A stretch of DNA of 45,697 nucleotides from Prochlorococcus sp. AG-347-N23 (GTDB lineage: Bacteria; Cyanobacteriota; Cyanobacteriia; PCC-6307; Cyanobiaceae), in assembly GCA_003281125.1 (NCBI GenBank), contig QCCW01000004.1:1-45697 (forward strand). Direction: 5' to 3'. Within the stretch, counting starts at the first letter, position 1; each line of letters opens with the position of its first letter. Made by a program: the position numbers and the translations under genes. The notes under the pieces were generated by a model, which worked only from the letters and a program-made list of their open reading frames with translations, ran no database searches and was not told where the DNA came from. Shown in pieces: positions 1 through 13,190 of this stretch.

Positions 1-158
1 TTATGAGAACTTATTGATTCATTGATTGCGAAAATATTTGCTTCTAGTGGTCCTTTTATCGAAGATAATTCCTTGAAAGTTTCGTCGATATTATCCAAAT
101 TTTCGTAGGATAATGTATCTACGAATTTATTGTTGGTAATACTTATCAGCATTTTCAT
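1..158 (-). CDS. N-terminal part of a CDS, probably septum-site protein MinC (cut by window edge)
   Basis: An open frame on the minus strand starts with ATG at 158 and runs off the left edge with no stop, giving 52 codons beginning MKMLISITNNKFVDTL. Its start lies 10 bp after the stop of the HD-hydrolase gene, so the two are probably co-transcribed. I do not recognise the sequence itself: MinC N-termini are poorly conserved and the diagnostic C-terminal beta-helix is outside the window. The MinC suggestion rests only on my recollection that picocyanobacteria place minCDE downstream of an HD-hydrolase and ctpA. A second in-frame ATG lies two codons inside. Confidence 0.5.
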   Translation of the reverse strand, partial: MKMLISITNNKFVDTLSYENLDNIDETFKELSSIKGPLEANIFAINESISSH

Positions 159-168
159 TAATTTAGAA

Positions 169-1425
169 TTAATATTTATTTCTTTTTAATGAAATTTCAT
201 TTTTGATTTCATTTTTGATCATATTTGGGTAAATGATAAAGGAGCTTTCCTCAGATTTCATTAAAGTTTTTATTAATGCAGAGCTATTTTCTAAGGAGCT
301 TTGATAGTTATCATCCCATATTTTTAGTGCATTGCTAGATACAAAACCTTTAAAAGATCTTTCTTTAATCCCACAAAATATTTCTGCATCATAATTATTT
401 GCTTCACACAATTTTCTTGCAAATGCAAGGATTTCTAATCTATCAATTTTATTTAAAAAACTTATATCTGATGCCTTTAATAAATCCCTATCAATAAACA
501 TTTTGCATAAGGTAGAAAGAGGCTCGAAAGATTCATCTTTCCATCTAATCAAATGGTAGTAAAAAGTTACATCATCATTTCTTATGAAATCTTCAAAATC
601 AACATTTTCAGGAGAAAATATCCATTTATAAAGAGATTGATCTAACCAAATTTTTTTTTCAAAATTATCTTTTATTTTGAATATTATTTTTTCAAGAATC
701 CATGTCGAAATTTCGTTTATTTTGTGGTTATAGATAGTTCTATACATCAAGTTTCTTAGTGCTAAGAAATGCTCAATGGCGATAACCCCCTTTGGTTTGA
801 TTGCAATATTTCCATCAGGTGAAAAAGTGAGAGCTGAAATAATTCTTTCTAAGTCCACTAAGCCATATTTGGTACCTGTGTTGTAGCTATCGCGTAAAAG
901 ATAATCTAGACGATCGCAGTCTATTTCACTGCTAATTAATGTTTTTAAAGGTTGTAAAAATAGTTGTTTTGATTGAAATAATTCTCCAATTTGTCTAGGT
1001 AATTCGTTGTCATACTTTTTTAGTATTGAATTTATTGGAGAATAATTTTCAACCAAGTTTTGAGACCATTGTTCATGATTATGTTCGAAAATTGCCTCAC
1101 TCGTATGACTCAAAGGTCCATGACCTAAATCATGTAATAGAGCAGCTCCATAGAGAATAAATTTATTTTTAGAAAATGAAGATTTAATTTCAATTAATCT
1201 ATGAAATATTTTTCTTGCGATACAAAAAACTCCTATTGAGTGGGTAAATCTACTTGATTCTGCACCATGAAAAAGTAATGATGCCGCGCCAAGTTGTTTT
1301 ATTCTTCTTAATCTTTGAAAGGCAATTGTATCAATTAACTCCATTATCATTAATTCTTCGGGCTTACCGGAATCAAATACTATTTCTTTATGAATTGGAT
1401 CATGAAAAATTCTTTTAATACTCAT
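169..1425 (-). CDS. HD-domain phosphohydrolase (COG1078 / SAMHD1-dGTPase-like)
   Basis: A 418-residue soluble protein. The metal-binding HD signature is complete: H62 in SRFTHSIGV, the H98-D99 pair in ALLHDLGHGPLSH, and conserved aspartates near 169-171 in SEIDCDRLDYLLRDS. This pattern and length fit the COG1078 phosphohydrolases, relatives of dGTP triphosphohydrolases and SAMHD1. By family the protein should hydrolyse a nucleotide phosphate, but the substrate cannot be read from sequence. It starts with ATG at 1425, is 37 bp downstream of ctpA on the same strand, and is followed 10 bp later by the probable minC, so a ctpA-HD-min transcript is likely. Confidence 0.9.
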   Translation of the reverse strand: MSIKRIFHDPIHKEIVFDSGKPEELMIMELIDTIAFQRLRRIKQLGAASLLFHGAESSRFTHSIGVFCIARKIFHRLIEIKSSFSKNKFILYGAALLHDLGHGPLSHTSEAIFEHNHEQWSQNLVENYSPINSILKKYDNELPRQIGELFQSKQLFLQPLKTLISSEIDCDRLDYLLRDSYNTGTKYGLVDLERIISALTFSPDGNIAIKPKGVIAIEHFLALRNLMYRTIYNHKINEISTWILEKIIFKIKDNFEKKIWLDQSLYKWIFSPENVDFEDFIRNDDVTFYYHLIRWKDESFEPLSTLCKMFIDRDLLKASDISFLNKIDRLEILAFARKLCEANNYDAEIFCGIKERSFKGFVSSNALKIWDDNYQSSLENSSALIKTLMKSEESSFIIYPNMIKNEIKNEISLKRNKY

Positions 1426-1462
1426 AACTGGTTAAAATCCTAATGATTAATATTTGACTTCT

Positions 1463-2752
1463 TTAGATTTTGAATTCTTCATTATTCGCTTCACTAGTTT
1501 GTATTGCAACTTCTTCTTTTTCTAATATTGACTCAAGGTATAATTCTGCGTTCCTCACCCATTTATCGTCAGAACTTCCGTATTCACTGGCATCCGGAAG
1601 TTCCAGTAACTTATCAGGTGTCATACCTTGGCCCTGGATATTATTACCTTTAGGAGTTAAATAACTAGCAACTGTAATTGCTACTCCACTATCTTCTCCT
1701 AAACTTTTTAGGGATTGTATTAGACCTTTCCCATAAGTTTTTTCTCCCATCAGTATTGATCTGCCGTTATCTTGCAATGAACCTGCGAGTATTTCACTTG
1801 CACTCGCAGTTCCTCTATTTACCAAAGTTACCATTGGGCCATCAAAAGATGTCTCTTTTTGCGAAATTATTGCATCTTTGATTCCATTTCTATTTTTTGT
1901 CTCTACTACTGGTCTTTCACTTAATAATGAGTCTGCAACTGCTATCCCTGAGCTTACTAATCCGCCTGAATTATTCCTAAGATCCAAAATCAATCCTTCA
2001 ACCTCCTTCTCTTTTAACTCTTGAAGAGCTTCTTCAACCTTTTTGGGCACGCTTTCGCTAAATTGAGTTATCCTCAGGTACCCTAATGTGTGAGAATCCT
2101 CTCTTAATCGTTTTGTTCGCACCGGTCTAAGATCTACTGACCTTCTCTCTAAATCAAACTCTCTAATTTCTCCTGCTTCCGAAGATATTTCAACTATGAC
2201 TTTGGTTCCTGATCTACCTCTTAATTTAGAGGCAGTATTTGCAAGACCTAAATCTTCTGAGGGAATTCCATCTACTTTTTCTATGAAGTCCCCTCTTACT
2301 ATCCCACCCTCTTCGGCTGGCGAGCCGCCAAGGGTAGAGATAACTTTAATTTTTTTACTATCATCATCTTCACCTAACTGAAGTCCAACACCGTTAATCT
2401 CACTTCCAAAATTACTTGATTTCAAGAGTTCATAATCTTTTGGGCGTAACACTCTTGTATAAGGATCTTCTAAAGGCCTCAACATGTCTTCAATTGCAGA
2501 ATAAACCTCTTCACTTGTTTCAATTTGTTTCTGTAGTGTTTTTTGTCTAATTCTCTTCCAATTGATTTCATCAAACTTTTCTGGGTCATAAAAACCTTCG
2601 TTTACCAATGTCCAAGCATCAAGTACTAATTGCTTGCTATCACTAAGAGCATTTACTCTTTCAATGAATAGAAAATTATTAGAAAAAATACTGAACATTA
2701 GTACAACGATCAATATTTTAATTGTTAAAAGTTTGTTAAAAGATGAATTCAT
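1463..2752 (-). CDS. ctpA: Carboxyl-terminal processing protease (tail-specific protease, S41A)
   Basis: I place the start at ATG 2752, giving 429 residues; a TTG seven codons upstream is possible but only lengthens the leader. Residues 1-36 form a signal peptide with a hydrophobic core (IKILIVVLMFSIF) and a cleavage-like VNALS. A PDZ domain follows at about 117-205, with GVGLQLG and SPAEEGGIVRGD. The S41 domain shows the Ser-Lys dyad: S317 in GTASASE and K342 in EKTYGKG, 25 residues apart as in D1-processing proteases. It should act in the lumen or periplasm; CtpA removes the C-terminal extension of photosystem II D1. It is divergent from petB, with the two starts 71 bp apart. Confidence 0.93.
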   Translation of the reverse strand: MNSSFNKLLTIKILIVVLMFSIFSNNFLFIERVNALSDSKQLVLDAWTLVNEGFYDPEKFDEINWKRIRQKTLQKQIETSEEVYSAIEDMLRPLEDPYTRVLRPKDYELLKSSNFGSEINGVGLQLGEDDDSKKIKVISTLGGSPAEEGGIVRGDFIEKVDGIPSEDLGLANTASKLRGRSGTKVIVEISSEAGEIREFDLERRSVDLRPVRTKRLREDSHTLGYLRITQFSESVPKKVEEALQELKEKEVEGLILDLRNNSGGLVSSGIAVADSLLSERPVVETKNRNGIKDAIISQKETSFDGPMVTLVNRGTASASEILAGSLQDNGRSILMGEKTYGKGLIQSLKSLGEDSGVAITVASYLTPKGNNIQGQGMTPDKLLELPDASEYGSSDDKWVRNAELYLESILEKEEVAIQTSEANNEEFKI

Positions 2753-2823
2753 TGGGTTAAGTGTTAACACCAAGTATAAGAATTTTAAGTAAGCTCTTTA
2801 TATCAAAGCTAATTTTTTTTTGG

Positions 2824-3480
2824 ATGGCGAATTCTTCATCTGTTTATGACTGGTTTCAAGAGAGACTTGAAATTCAAGACATAACTGACGACGTAACTTC
2901 CAAGTACGTACCCCCTCACGTAAATATTTTTTATTGTTTAGGAGGCATAACTTTAGTATGCTTCCTAATTCAATTTGCAACAGGCTTTGCAATGACTTTT
3001 TACTATAAGCCCACTGTTACTCAAGCTTACAACTCAGTTAGTTATCTGATGACAGATGTAAGTTTTGGATGGTTAATAAGATCTGTGCATAGATGGAGTG
3101 CATCAATGATGGTTTTGATGTTAATTCTTCACGTTTTTAGGGTATATCTTACAGGCGGCTTCAAAAGACCTAGAGAACTAACTTGGGTTACAGGTGTAGT
3201 AATGGCAGTTATAACAGTTGCTTTTGGAGTTACAGGATACTCCTTACCTTGGGATCAGGTCGGTTATTGGGCAGTAAAGATTGTTTCGGGTGTACCTGCT
3301 GCAATTCCAGTTATAGGTGATTTTATGGTTGAACTACTAAGAGGTGGAGAAAGTGTTGGACAATCTACTCTTACGAGATTCTACAGTCTTCATACTTTTG
3401 TCTTACCTTGGTCATTAGCAGTTTTTATGCTCATGCACTTTTTAATGATTCGTAAACAGGGGATCTCAGGTCCTTTGTAA
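2824..3480 (+). CDS. petB: Cytochrome b6
   Basis: A 218-residue integral thylakoid protein of the cytochrome b6f complex, which carries electrons from plastoquinol to plastocyanin while pumping protons. Four membrane spans contain the haem-ligand histidine pairs H89/H103 and H190/H205. C38 in the NIFYCLGG segment is the conserved cysteine that attaches the extra haem (c', also called ci). I chose the ATG at 2824 ([10 protein letters not shown]) because cytochrome b6 starts there. The longer frame from a GTG at 2761 would add 21 non-homologous residues. petD follows 33 bp later on the same strand, the normal petBD operon. The promoter must lie within the 71 bp separating it from divergent ctpA. 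Confidence 0.98.
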
Positions 3481-3513
3481 ATCCCTATACTTAAACTATT
3501 ATCAGATTTTCAT

Positions 3514-3996
3514 ATGTCTACGTTAAAAAAACCAGATCTATCTGATCCAAAATTGAGAGCAAAATTAGCTAAAGGTATGGGCCATAATTATTATGGTGAG
3601 CCAGCTTGGCCAAATGATTTATTATATATTTTCCCTGTAGTTATTTTAGGAACTATTGCCTGTGTGGTTGGACTAGCAGTTCTTGATCCTGCAATGTTAG
3701 GAGATAAAGCAAATCCATTTGCAACACCTTTGGAAATACTACCTGAATGGTATCTCTATCCAGTTTTTCAAATTCTTAGGGTAGTGCCTAATAAACTTTT
3801 AGGTATTGCACTTCAAACATTAATTCCTCTTGGATTAATGATTTTGCCTTTCATCGAAAATGTTAATAAATTTTCTAATCCCTTTAGAAGACCTATAGCA
3901 ATGTCTGTTTTCTTGTTTGGAACTTTTTTGACAATATATCTTGGTATTGGTGCATGTTTGCCGATTGATAAATCACTAACTTTGGGATTATTTTAA
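3514..3996 (+). CDS. petD: Cytochrome b6f complex subunit IV
   Basis: A 160-residue thylakoid membrane protein, the usual length for subunit IV. It starts [12 protein letters not shown] and has three predicted membrane spans at about 37-57, 93-112 and 128-150. The conserved PEWYLYP sequence of the quinol-oxidising (Qo) site is at 77-83. It pairs with cytochrome b6 to form the quinone-binding core of the b6f complex. It lies 33 bp after petB and is presumably co-transcribed with it. Its stop is only 2 bp from the stop of the convergent invertase-like gene, leaving no room for a separate terminator, so the two transcripts should overlap at their 3' ends. Confidence 0.98.
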
Positions 3997-3998
3997 TT

Positions 3999-5438
3999 TT
4001 AAATCTTAAACATATCTAAGTCTTTACTGCCCTCTCTAAGGAAGTGATTCATTAACAAAAAACCAACAATTGTCCAAGTTTGGTAAGTTCTTGATTGTTG
4101 GCCAACCCAAGTACCTGTAGGTCCATCAAAATATTCTGCCCATTCTTGCTTGGGTAATTGATTAAGTTGACACCAATATGACTCCTCTATTAATGATTTC
4201 ATCTCTTCCATAAGAATCACGTCATAAGAATCATAATTTTTTTGGTGCAACAATACTGCTGTACTAAAAAACCAAAGTAAACTTGGCCAATGACCGCCAT
4301 TATGGTAACTCCATGGCCAATTCTTAGGATCCGAACCAGTTTTATTTTGCCATTCTTCAACATCCATATGAGGATGACAAATTCGCATAGGCATTTGAGC
4401 CATTAAATGCTGTCTGTTATGCAAAACTAATCTAAATAGAGCTCTTTGTTCTGCAGGGGGGAGTACTCCAAACATACAGGCTAAAGAATTCCCTAAACTA
4501 TAGAACCGAAAGTCAGGTCTTCCTGTTCTTATATTCCCTATTAGATAACCGCCTCTATTCTCTAACCAATCTTGAAGCCATGAAGGGACAACCTGAGGTT
4601 GCACGTTAAATTCGTTGAAGTGTTGATCATCTCCATATTGCTCAGTTGGCCTTCTTCTTAAAACTTGCATTGTTTGACTTGTAACCCAATAATGTTTTAA
4701 GAGAAAACTTCCTAAATCTTTAACCCATTGATTTGTAAGAATGAGTCTTTGATCTAAAAGTCTACTTACATGATCTGCACGGCTTAGTTCCATTAAATTT
4801 ATACAACTTTTCAAACATCCATGAAGTAAAACTTCAACTTCAAGAGGTGCTCCCCATACGTCCATAGGTCTATCAATCATAAATGCGCAATCTGGTACAA
4901 AAAGTACAGGAGTTCCCTCAAATGTTGGATGTAGAACTAGATCTAGTAAAAGTTGAATACCTCTTTGAACGCTTTGACTTTTCCCGAAGGCATAATCACC
5001 ACTTTTATTGACATAATACCAACATAATATGGGCCACCATAAACTTGCATCAGCTGAAGTAATCCTACCTATTGATCTTTGACCATAGTCTCCAATGAGC
5101 TTCCCTTTTTCTTCAACGAAACTAGTAGGAAATACTCCCCGAGTTTGATAATTAGTGCTTTGCAACTCGAGGCATACGCTCAGGAACCTTTTGACAATTT
5201 CGTACCTTTTTTGGGTAATGAGGTAAATCATTACTGGAACATTATCTCTTAAAAATATTTCCCCATAATTTAACTTTTTATTTTTTGTTGGGTGTTCTAG
5301 TGCTGCAACACTGCCTACTAGCTCTCCAGAAATTTCGACTAAAGTCCTTTCGAAGTGTTTTTTTGCATTTGTTACAATTTTCTCTTCATCCGAACTAGGC
5401 CTTACTCTTAAATTTTTTTGACTAAATCTTTCTGCCAT
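3999..5438 (-). CDS. Alkaline/neutral invertase-like glycoside hydrolase (GH100 family)
   Basis: A 479-residue soluble protein resembling cyanobacterial and plant neutral/alkaline invertases along its length. Family-like segments include LRDNVPVMIYLI near 63, QRSIGRITSADASLWWPILCW near 120-140, WPWSYHNGGHWPSLLWF near 370-387, and EYFDGPTGTWVGQQSRTYQTW near 432-452. Neutral invertases split sucrose to glucose and fructose in the cytoplasm; specificity is inferred from the family. No signal peptide is visible. The gene converges with petD and starts with ATG 5438, facing away from the rRNA operon. A role in sucrose or glucosylglycerate-type osmolyte turnover is possible but untested. Confidence 0.85.
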   Translation of the reverse strand: MAERFSQKNLRVRPSSDEEKIVTNAKKHFERTLVEISGELVGSVAALEHPTKNKKLNYGEIFLRDNVPVMIYLITQKRYEIVKRFLSVCLELQSTNYQTRGVFPTSFVEEKGKLIGDYGQRSIGRITSADASLWWPILCWYYVNKSGDYAFGKSQSVQRGIQLLLDLVLHPTFEGTPVLFVPDCAFMIDRPMDVWGAPLEVEVLLHGCLKSCINLMELSRADHVSRLLDQRLILTNQWVKDLGSFLLKHYWVTSQTMQVLRRRPTEQYGDDQHFNEFNVQPQVVPSWLQDWLENRGGYLIGNIRTGRPDFRFYSLGNSLACMFGVLPPAEQRALFRLVLHNRQHLMAQMPMRICHPHMDVEEWQNKTGSDPKNWPWSYHNGGHWPSLLWFFSTAVLLHQKNYDSYDVILMEEMKSLIEESYWCQLNQLPKQEWAEYFDGPTGTWVGQQSRTYQTWTIVGFLLMNHFLREGSKDLDMFKI

Positions 5439-6040
5439 TTTATTGAAAATCCTTTTATTTAAAGCCTAGTTTGTGAAGTCAATATTTAACAAAAATAAAA
5501 TTAATAAAAAAATTATGTATTAATGGTTGCATAATTACGGTCAAATGGTTTAGTATTTTCTTCTGGGCAAAAAATTTAATTTTTGCATTACTTTAATTCT
5601 ATCTAAAGTTTTGATTTTAGGTATAAAAGGAGTTTTTTGAAATTTCAAGTATATCTTTAGATTTCATCCAGTGAAAGGGTTTCCCCCTTTTAAATTGGTC
5701 ATTTTTATTAAATTTGACCTAGCACCTAGAAAATTTAAAAACTTAGGAACTGATGCTTTTATTGCGTCAAGAGTAACTGAATTTTTTTAGTTATTTCAAG
5801 ATGTACATGCAATAAAGGTGTGAGGTCCCGTCAAGAATATATTAAATGTCATCAATTGCTAACTTTAGTTTTGATGCAAACGGATCTGAGATCTTGGAAA
5901 GTCACTTTAGAAATATTTTTAATGTGCACTCAATGTAATCCTTATCATTTAAGGAGGCTGAAACTAAATATAAAAAAAATGAAATTTTTTATTTGGATAA
6001 AGCAATTCAATTTGAGTAGATTTATCTACAAAAGGATTTG
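5439..6040 (+). promoter_or_regulatory. Gene-free leader upstream of the rRNA operon
   Basis: About 600 bp separate the invertase-like start from 16S rRNA. It should hold the rRNA promoter and leader, plus the promoter of the divergent invertase gene. I see an AT-rich stretch, one TATAAA hexamer at 5622-5627 and a short inverted repeat AAAGGG/CCCTTT at 5674-5690, but no -35/-10 pair with proper spacing that I would call. A 73-codon frame at 5820-6041 runs into 16S and has no coding character. Confidence 0.5.
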
Positions 6041-7528
<1,488 letters not shown>

Positions 7529-7652
7529 CAGGGAGACAACAAAATGTTAAATATTAATTTTGTCACCTTAGGTCGATCGGTATCTCACATTCTTGATTTA
7601 TTAAGGATTTCATTTTCTAAGTTTTTTCTAGGTCACACCCATTACTTTCCCT

Positions 7653-7726
<74 letters not shown>

Positions 7727-7738
7727 TATCTCTATGTT

Positions 7739-7811
7739 GGGGGTATAGCTCAGTTGGTAGAGCGCCTGCTTTGCAAGCAGGATGTCAGCGGTTCGAGTCC
7801 GCTTACCTCCA
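7739..7811 (+). tRNA. tRNA-Ala (TGC)
   Basis: A 73-nt cloverleaf 12 nt after tRNA-Ile. The acceptor arm pairs GGGGGTA with TACCTCC, and the anticodon TGC at 7772-7774 sits in a TTTGCAA loop. The T-loop is GGTTCGAGTCC. CCA is not encoded. It is released from the rRNA precursor. Confidence 0.98.
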
Positions 7812-7954
7812 CTGATCACCACCTCTTCCATAATTTTATAGAAGGGAATTGTTTTTGAGTTGTGATCTAATTCTGAACGACTCTAGCTTCTTAATTAAAT
7901 TAATTTAACTTATTAAGATGCTGGACTCATTGAATTAATTTCATTGTTTTCAGA

Positions 7955-7974
7955 GAACCTTGACAACTGCATAG
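7955..7974 (+). promoter_or_regulatory. 23S 5'-flank processing-stem strand (conserved spacer box)
   Basis: The 20-mer GAACCTTGACAACTGCATAG is the reverse complement, with one mismatch, of 10995-11014 just past 23S. The two can pair to close the 23S precursor loop, the kind of stem cut by RNase III. It also overlaps the conserved GAACCTTGA-type box of cyanobacterial spacers. Confidence 0.75.
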
Positions 7975-8081
7975 TTTATTTTTAAAGACAATAAGCATCT
8001 TTAATGATGCAGATTTATTATTTGTGCGAATGCATTAATAACAATTCTATTAAGCTGATGCTTCAATTTTTTGAAGTTATT

Positions 8082-10957
<2,876 letters not shown>

Positions 10958-10994
10958 ATAAACTTAATTTATTGTTTTTAATTTATATGATTTT

Positions 10995-11014
10995 CTATGC
11001 AGTTCTCAAGGTTC
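10995..11014 (+). promoter_or_regulatory. 23S 3'-flank processing-stem strand
   Basis: CTATGCAGTTCTCAAGGTTC pairs with 7955-7974 on the other side of 23S in 19 of 20 positions. This would bring both ends of the 23S precursor together for cleavage. It lies in the short 23S-5S spacer. Confidence 0.75.
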
Positions 11015-11021
11015 ACACTAT

Positions 11022-11137
11022 CCTGGTGTTCATGGCGGTGTGGACCCACTCCGATCCATCTCGAACTCGGTTGTGAAACGCATCAGCGGCGAAAATATTT
11101 AGGGGGTAGCCCCTTGAGAAAATAGCTCAATGCCAGG
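11022..11137 (+). rRNA. rrf: 5S ribosomal RNA
   Basis: A small rRNA of about 116 nt closing with CCTGG at the 5' end and CCAGG at the 3' end. It contains the family-typical CCACTCCGATCCATCTCGAACTCGG arm in two parts near 11046-11070. It is the last gene of the operon, about 65 nt after 23S, followed by a terminator hairpin. Confidence 0.95.
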
Positions 11138-11150
11138 TAAAAATATTTAA

Positions 11151-11186
11151 AAGAGTTTACTTTTCTTGAGTAAGCTCTTTTTTATT
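11151..11186 (+). terminator. Rho-independent terminator of the rRNA operon
   Basis: AAGAGTTTAC at 11151-11160 pairs with GTAAGCTCTT at 11170-11179 through ten base pairs including one G-U. A T-rich run follows. It lies 14 nt after 5S. The T run overlaps the stop end of the convergent mutM gene. Confidence 0.88.
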
Positions 11187-12063
11187 TTTGGCATTTAGGA
11201 CACCAATGTGTACTTCTTCCAGTTATTTTTTGCCTTTTAATTAAATTTCCACATTTATAGCATTCTTTACCAGTTCTCCTGTAGACATTTGTCTGTAAAC
11301 CAAAATTTCCATTTTCTCCTTCCAAGTCTCTAAAATCACTAAATGTAGTCCCACCAGAACCTATACTTTTTTTTAATACATTTACAATTGATTCTTTGAG
11401 CTTGATTAACTCATACTTCTTTATTGTTTGAGCTTCCCTAAAAGGTGAGATACCAGCCGAGTATAAACTTTCATCAGCATATATATTACCTATACCTGCC
11501 ACTATTGTTTGATCTAATAAAATAGCTTTTATAGATCTTGTTCTTTTTGAAATAACTTTCTTAAGGTATTTTGTATCAAATTCTTTAGAAAATGGTTCTG
11601 GACCTAATGAGCCTAATCCTTTGATTATTTTATTGGGCGATAACTCTTGCTTAATCCACCACATTTGGCCAAAACTTCTTACGTCTATGTATCTAAGCTC
11701 ATTATTGTTTTTATCGAAAATTCTTATTCTTGTATGTTTACAGGGCGGAGTTAAGTTATCTATAAATTTGAAATATCCAGTCATTCTTAAATGAACTACA
11801 AGAAACCCATTATGTTTTAATCTAATTTTTTTATTAATTTGAATATTCTCATTTTCAATTTTTTTTAGTTCAGCTATTAAATATTTTCCTCTCCTATTCC
11901 ATTTGTATAAAAGCGAGTTCTTAAGTCCCTCAATAAATTCTTCCTTATTAGGAGGGAATGCTACTGTTGAATCCCTACAAACTTCTACTTTTTTTACAAT
12001 AAAGTTATAAAGTTTTTGCTCTAAACCTCTTCTAACAGTTTCTACTTCAGGTAACTCTGGCAA
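11182..12063 (-). CDS. mutM: Formamidopyrimidine-DNA glycosylase (Fpg/MutM)
   Basis: A 293-residue base-excision repair enzyme that removes oxidised purines such as 8-oxoguanine and nicks the abasic site. The catalytic N-terminus [13 protein letters not shown] is intact: Pro2 is the Schiff-base nucleophile and Glu3 the acid. The helix-two-turn-helix region [17 protein letters not shown] is near 185-201. A C-terminal four-cysteine zinc finger is visible at CYKCG and CPKC, with the family's GRSTHWCP. It begins 4 bp after psaE on the same strand, so the two are probably one transcript. Such pairing suits a phototroph exposed to oxidative damage. Its stop overlaps the T-run of the rRNA terminator. 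Confidence 0.97.
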   Translation of the reverse strand: MPELPEVETVRRGLEQKLYNFIVKKVEVCRDSTVAFPPNKEEFIEGLKNSLLYKWNRRGKYLIAELKKIENENIQINKKIRLKHNGFLVVHLRMTGYFKFIDNLTPPCKHTRIRIFDKNNNELRYIDVRSFGQMWWIKQELSPNKIIKGLGSLGPEPFSKEFDTKYLKKVISKRTRSIKAILLDQTIVAGIGNIYADESLYSAGISPFREAQTIKKYELIKLKESIVNVLKKSIGSGGTTFSDFRDLEGENGNFGLQTNVYRRTGKECYKCGNLIKRQKITGRSTHWCPKCQK

Positions 12064-12067
12064 TTAT

Positions 12068-12277
12068 TTAAGCTTTCTCTAATTCACTTTCAGCAAAATT
12101 ATTTGTGTTTGCTCCTCCATCAGTTCCGCTGATACCTGCGTAATTTACTTTATCGAATCTAACTACGCAATTATATTTAATCCCTGATGTATCAACTGAA
12201 GCAACTTTACCTATTTCGTTGTACCAATATGATTCAGGTCTTTTTACTCTTACGAGATCTCCTCTTGAAATTGCCAT
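12068..12277 (-). CDS. psaE: Photosystem I subunit IV (PsaE)
   Basis: A 69-residue peripheral stromal-side subunit of photosystem I with an SH3-like beta-barrel. Family hallmarks are the N-terminal [17 protein letters not shown] and the [13 protein letters not shown] segment. PsaE helps dock ferredoxin and supports cyclic electron flow around PSI. The start ATG at 12277 matches the family N-terminus after Met. It lies 4 bp upstream of mutM in the direction of transcription and should be the first gene of a psaE-mutM transcript. Confidence 0.98.
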   Translation of the reverse strand: MAISRGDLVRVKRPESYWYNEIGKVASVDTSGIKYNCVVRFDKVNYAGISGTDGGANTNNFAESELEKA

Positions 12278-12356
12278 TACTATTAATTTAACTATTTAAA
12301 GAATAACCCATCATTAAAAATCTTAGACAAATTATTCACACATATTAATTAAAGTT

Positions 12357-13118
12357 CTAACAAAAATCATTTATTAAATTTTGCTCGAATTCTTCCTTGG
12401 GAGGCTCACCTCCCCTCCATTTTCTGCCTGGGATTCTTACATCTAATTCATTCTTATCGCAATTGATTGAAAGAATAAGTTTTTTATTTTCCTGATTTAG
12501 TATATTTAAAACTTTTCTACTTTTAATTTTTTTATATGATTTACTTTGGATAATTATTGGACCATAAATTTGTTTATCTATTTGAAGTAATTCATTATTT
12601 TTCTTATTTTTAATTATTTGAAAATTTTCTGAACTAATTGGTTTGTTTTTGTTTAAGAGGAGTTTTTGCCCAACTGTTATAGAATCTGGATTCTTGAGAT
12701 TATTAATTTCTATCAAATATTTTAAATTTAACTTGTATTTGTTTGATATCTCAGTAAGTGTTTCACCTATTTGAACAAGATGATAATTATTTATTAAATC
12801 TGATTGTTTTGTAGGATTTTCTGTAGATTCAGAGATAATAAGATTTTGGCCAACAAAGATATAATTTTCATCTTTTAAGTTATTCAATTTAATAATTAAA
12901 TCTTTATTTATTAAATAGAATTTTGAAATACTTGAAACTGTATCTCCGCTTTTTACGATATGAATTTTTTTTATTTCAGTTTTTTCTTCAGTTATTGATT
13001 TTTTTCTAACAATATTCTCGATTTTATTAGTTCCTTGATCAATATTCTTTTCGGACTTTATAGAGGAGTGATTAAACAAATTAAGTAGAATTGTAATTAC
13101 TAAAAATACTAATTTCAT
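12357..13118 (-). CDS. Secreted protein with two LysM domains
   Basis: A 253-residue protein with an N-terminal signal peptide or anchor (MKLVFLVITILLNLF). Two LysM domains follow: about 52-95 (HIVKSGDTVSSIS...VGQNLII) and about 112-155 (YHLVQIGETLTEIS...VGQKLLL). The basic linker after them leads to a C-terminal segment RKWRGGEPPKEEFEQNLINDF ending in cysteine. LysM domains bind peptidoglycan, so a cell-envelope role is likely; no catalytic domain is visible. It is on the same strand as psaE, separated by 79 bp, and 72 bp after the aldehyde dehydrogenase gene. It may be cell-wall maintenance, but no specific function can be assigned. Confidence 0.82.
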   Translation of the reverse strand: MKLVFLVITILLNLFNHSSIKSEKNIDQGTNKIENIVRKKSITEEKTEIKKIHIVKSGDTVSSISKFYLINKDLIIKLNNLKDENYIFVGQNLIISESTENPTKQSDLINNYHLVQIGETLTEISNKYKLNLKYLIEINNLKNPDSITVGQKLLLNKNKPISSENFQIIKNKKNNELLQIDKQIYGPIIIQSKSYKKIKSRKVLNILNQENKKLILSINCDKNELDVRIPGRKWRGGEPPKEEFEQNLINDFC

Positions 13119-13190
13119 TAACTTCTCATTTTATTTAAAGATAGTCTCTTAATTAAAAATCGCTAGGGTTTTGAAAACAATTTAATTAAT

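Noticed and set aside
2761..2823. N-terminal extension of petB from a GTG
   Set aside because: Cytochrome b6 begins at [10 protein letters not shown]; the added 21 residues are not family-like and overlap the ctpA leader region.
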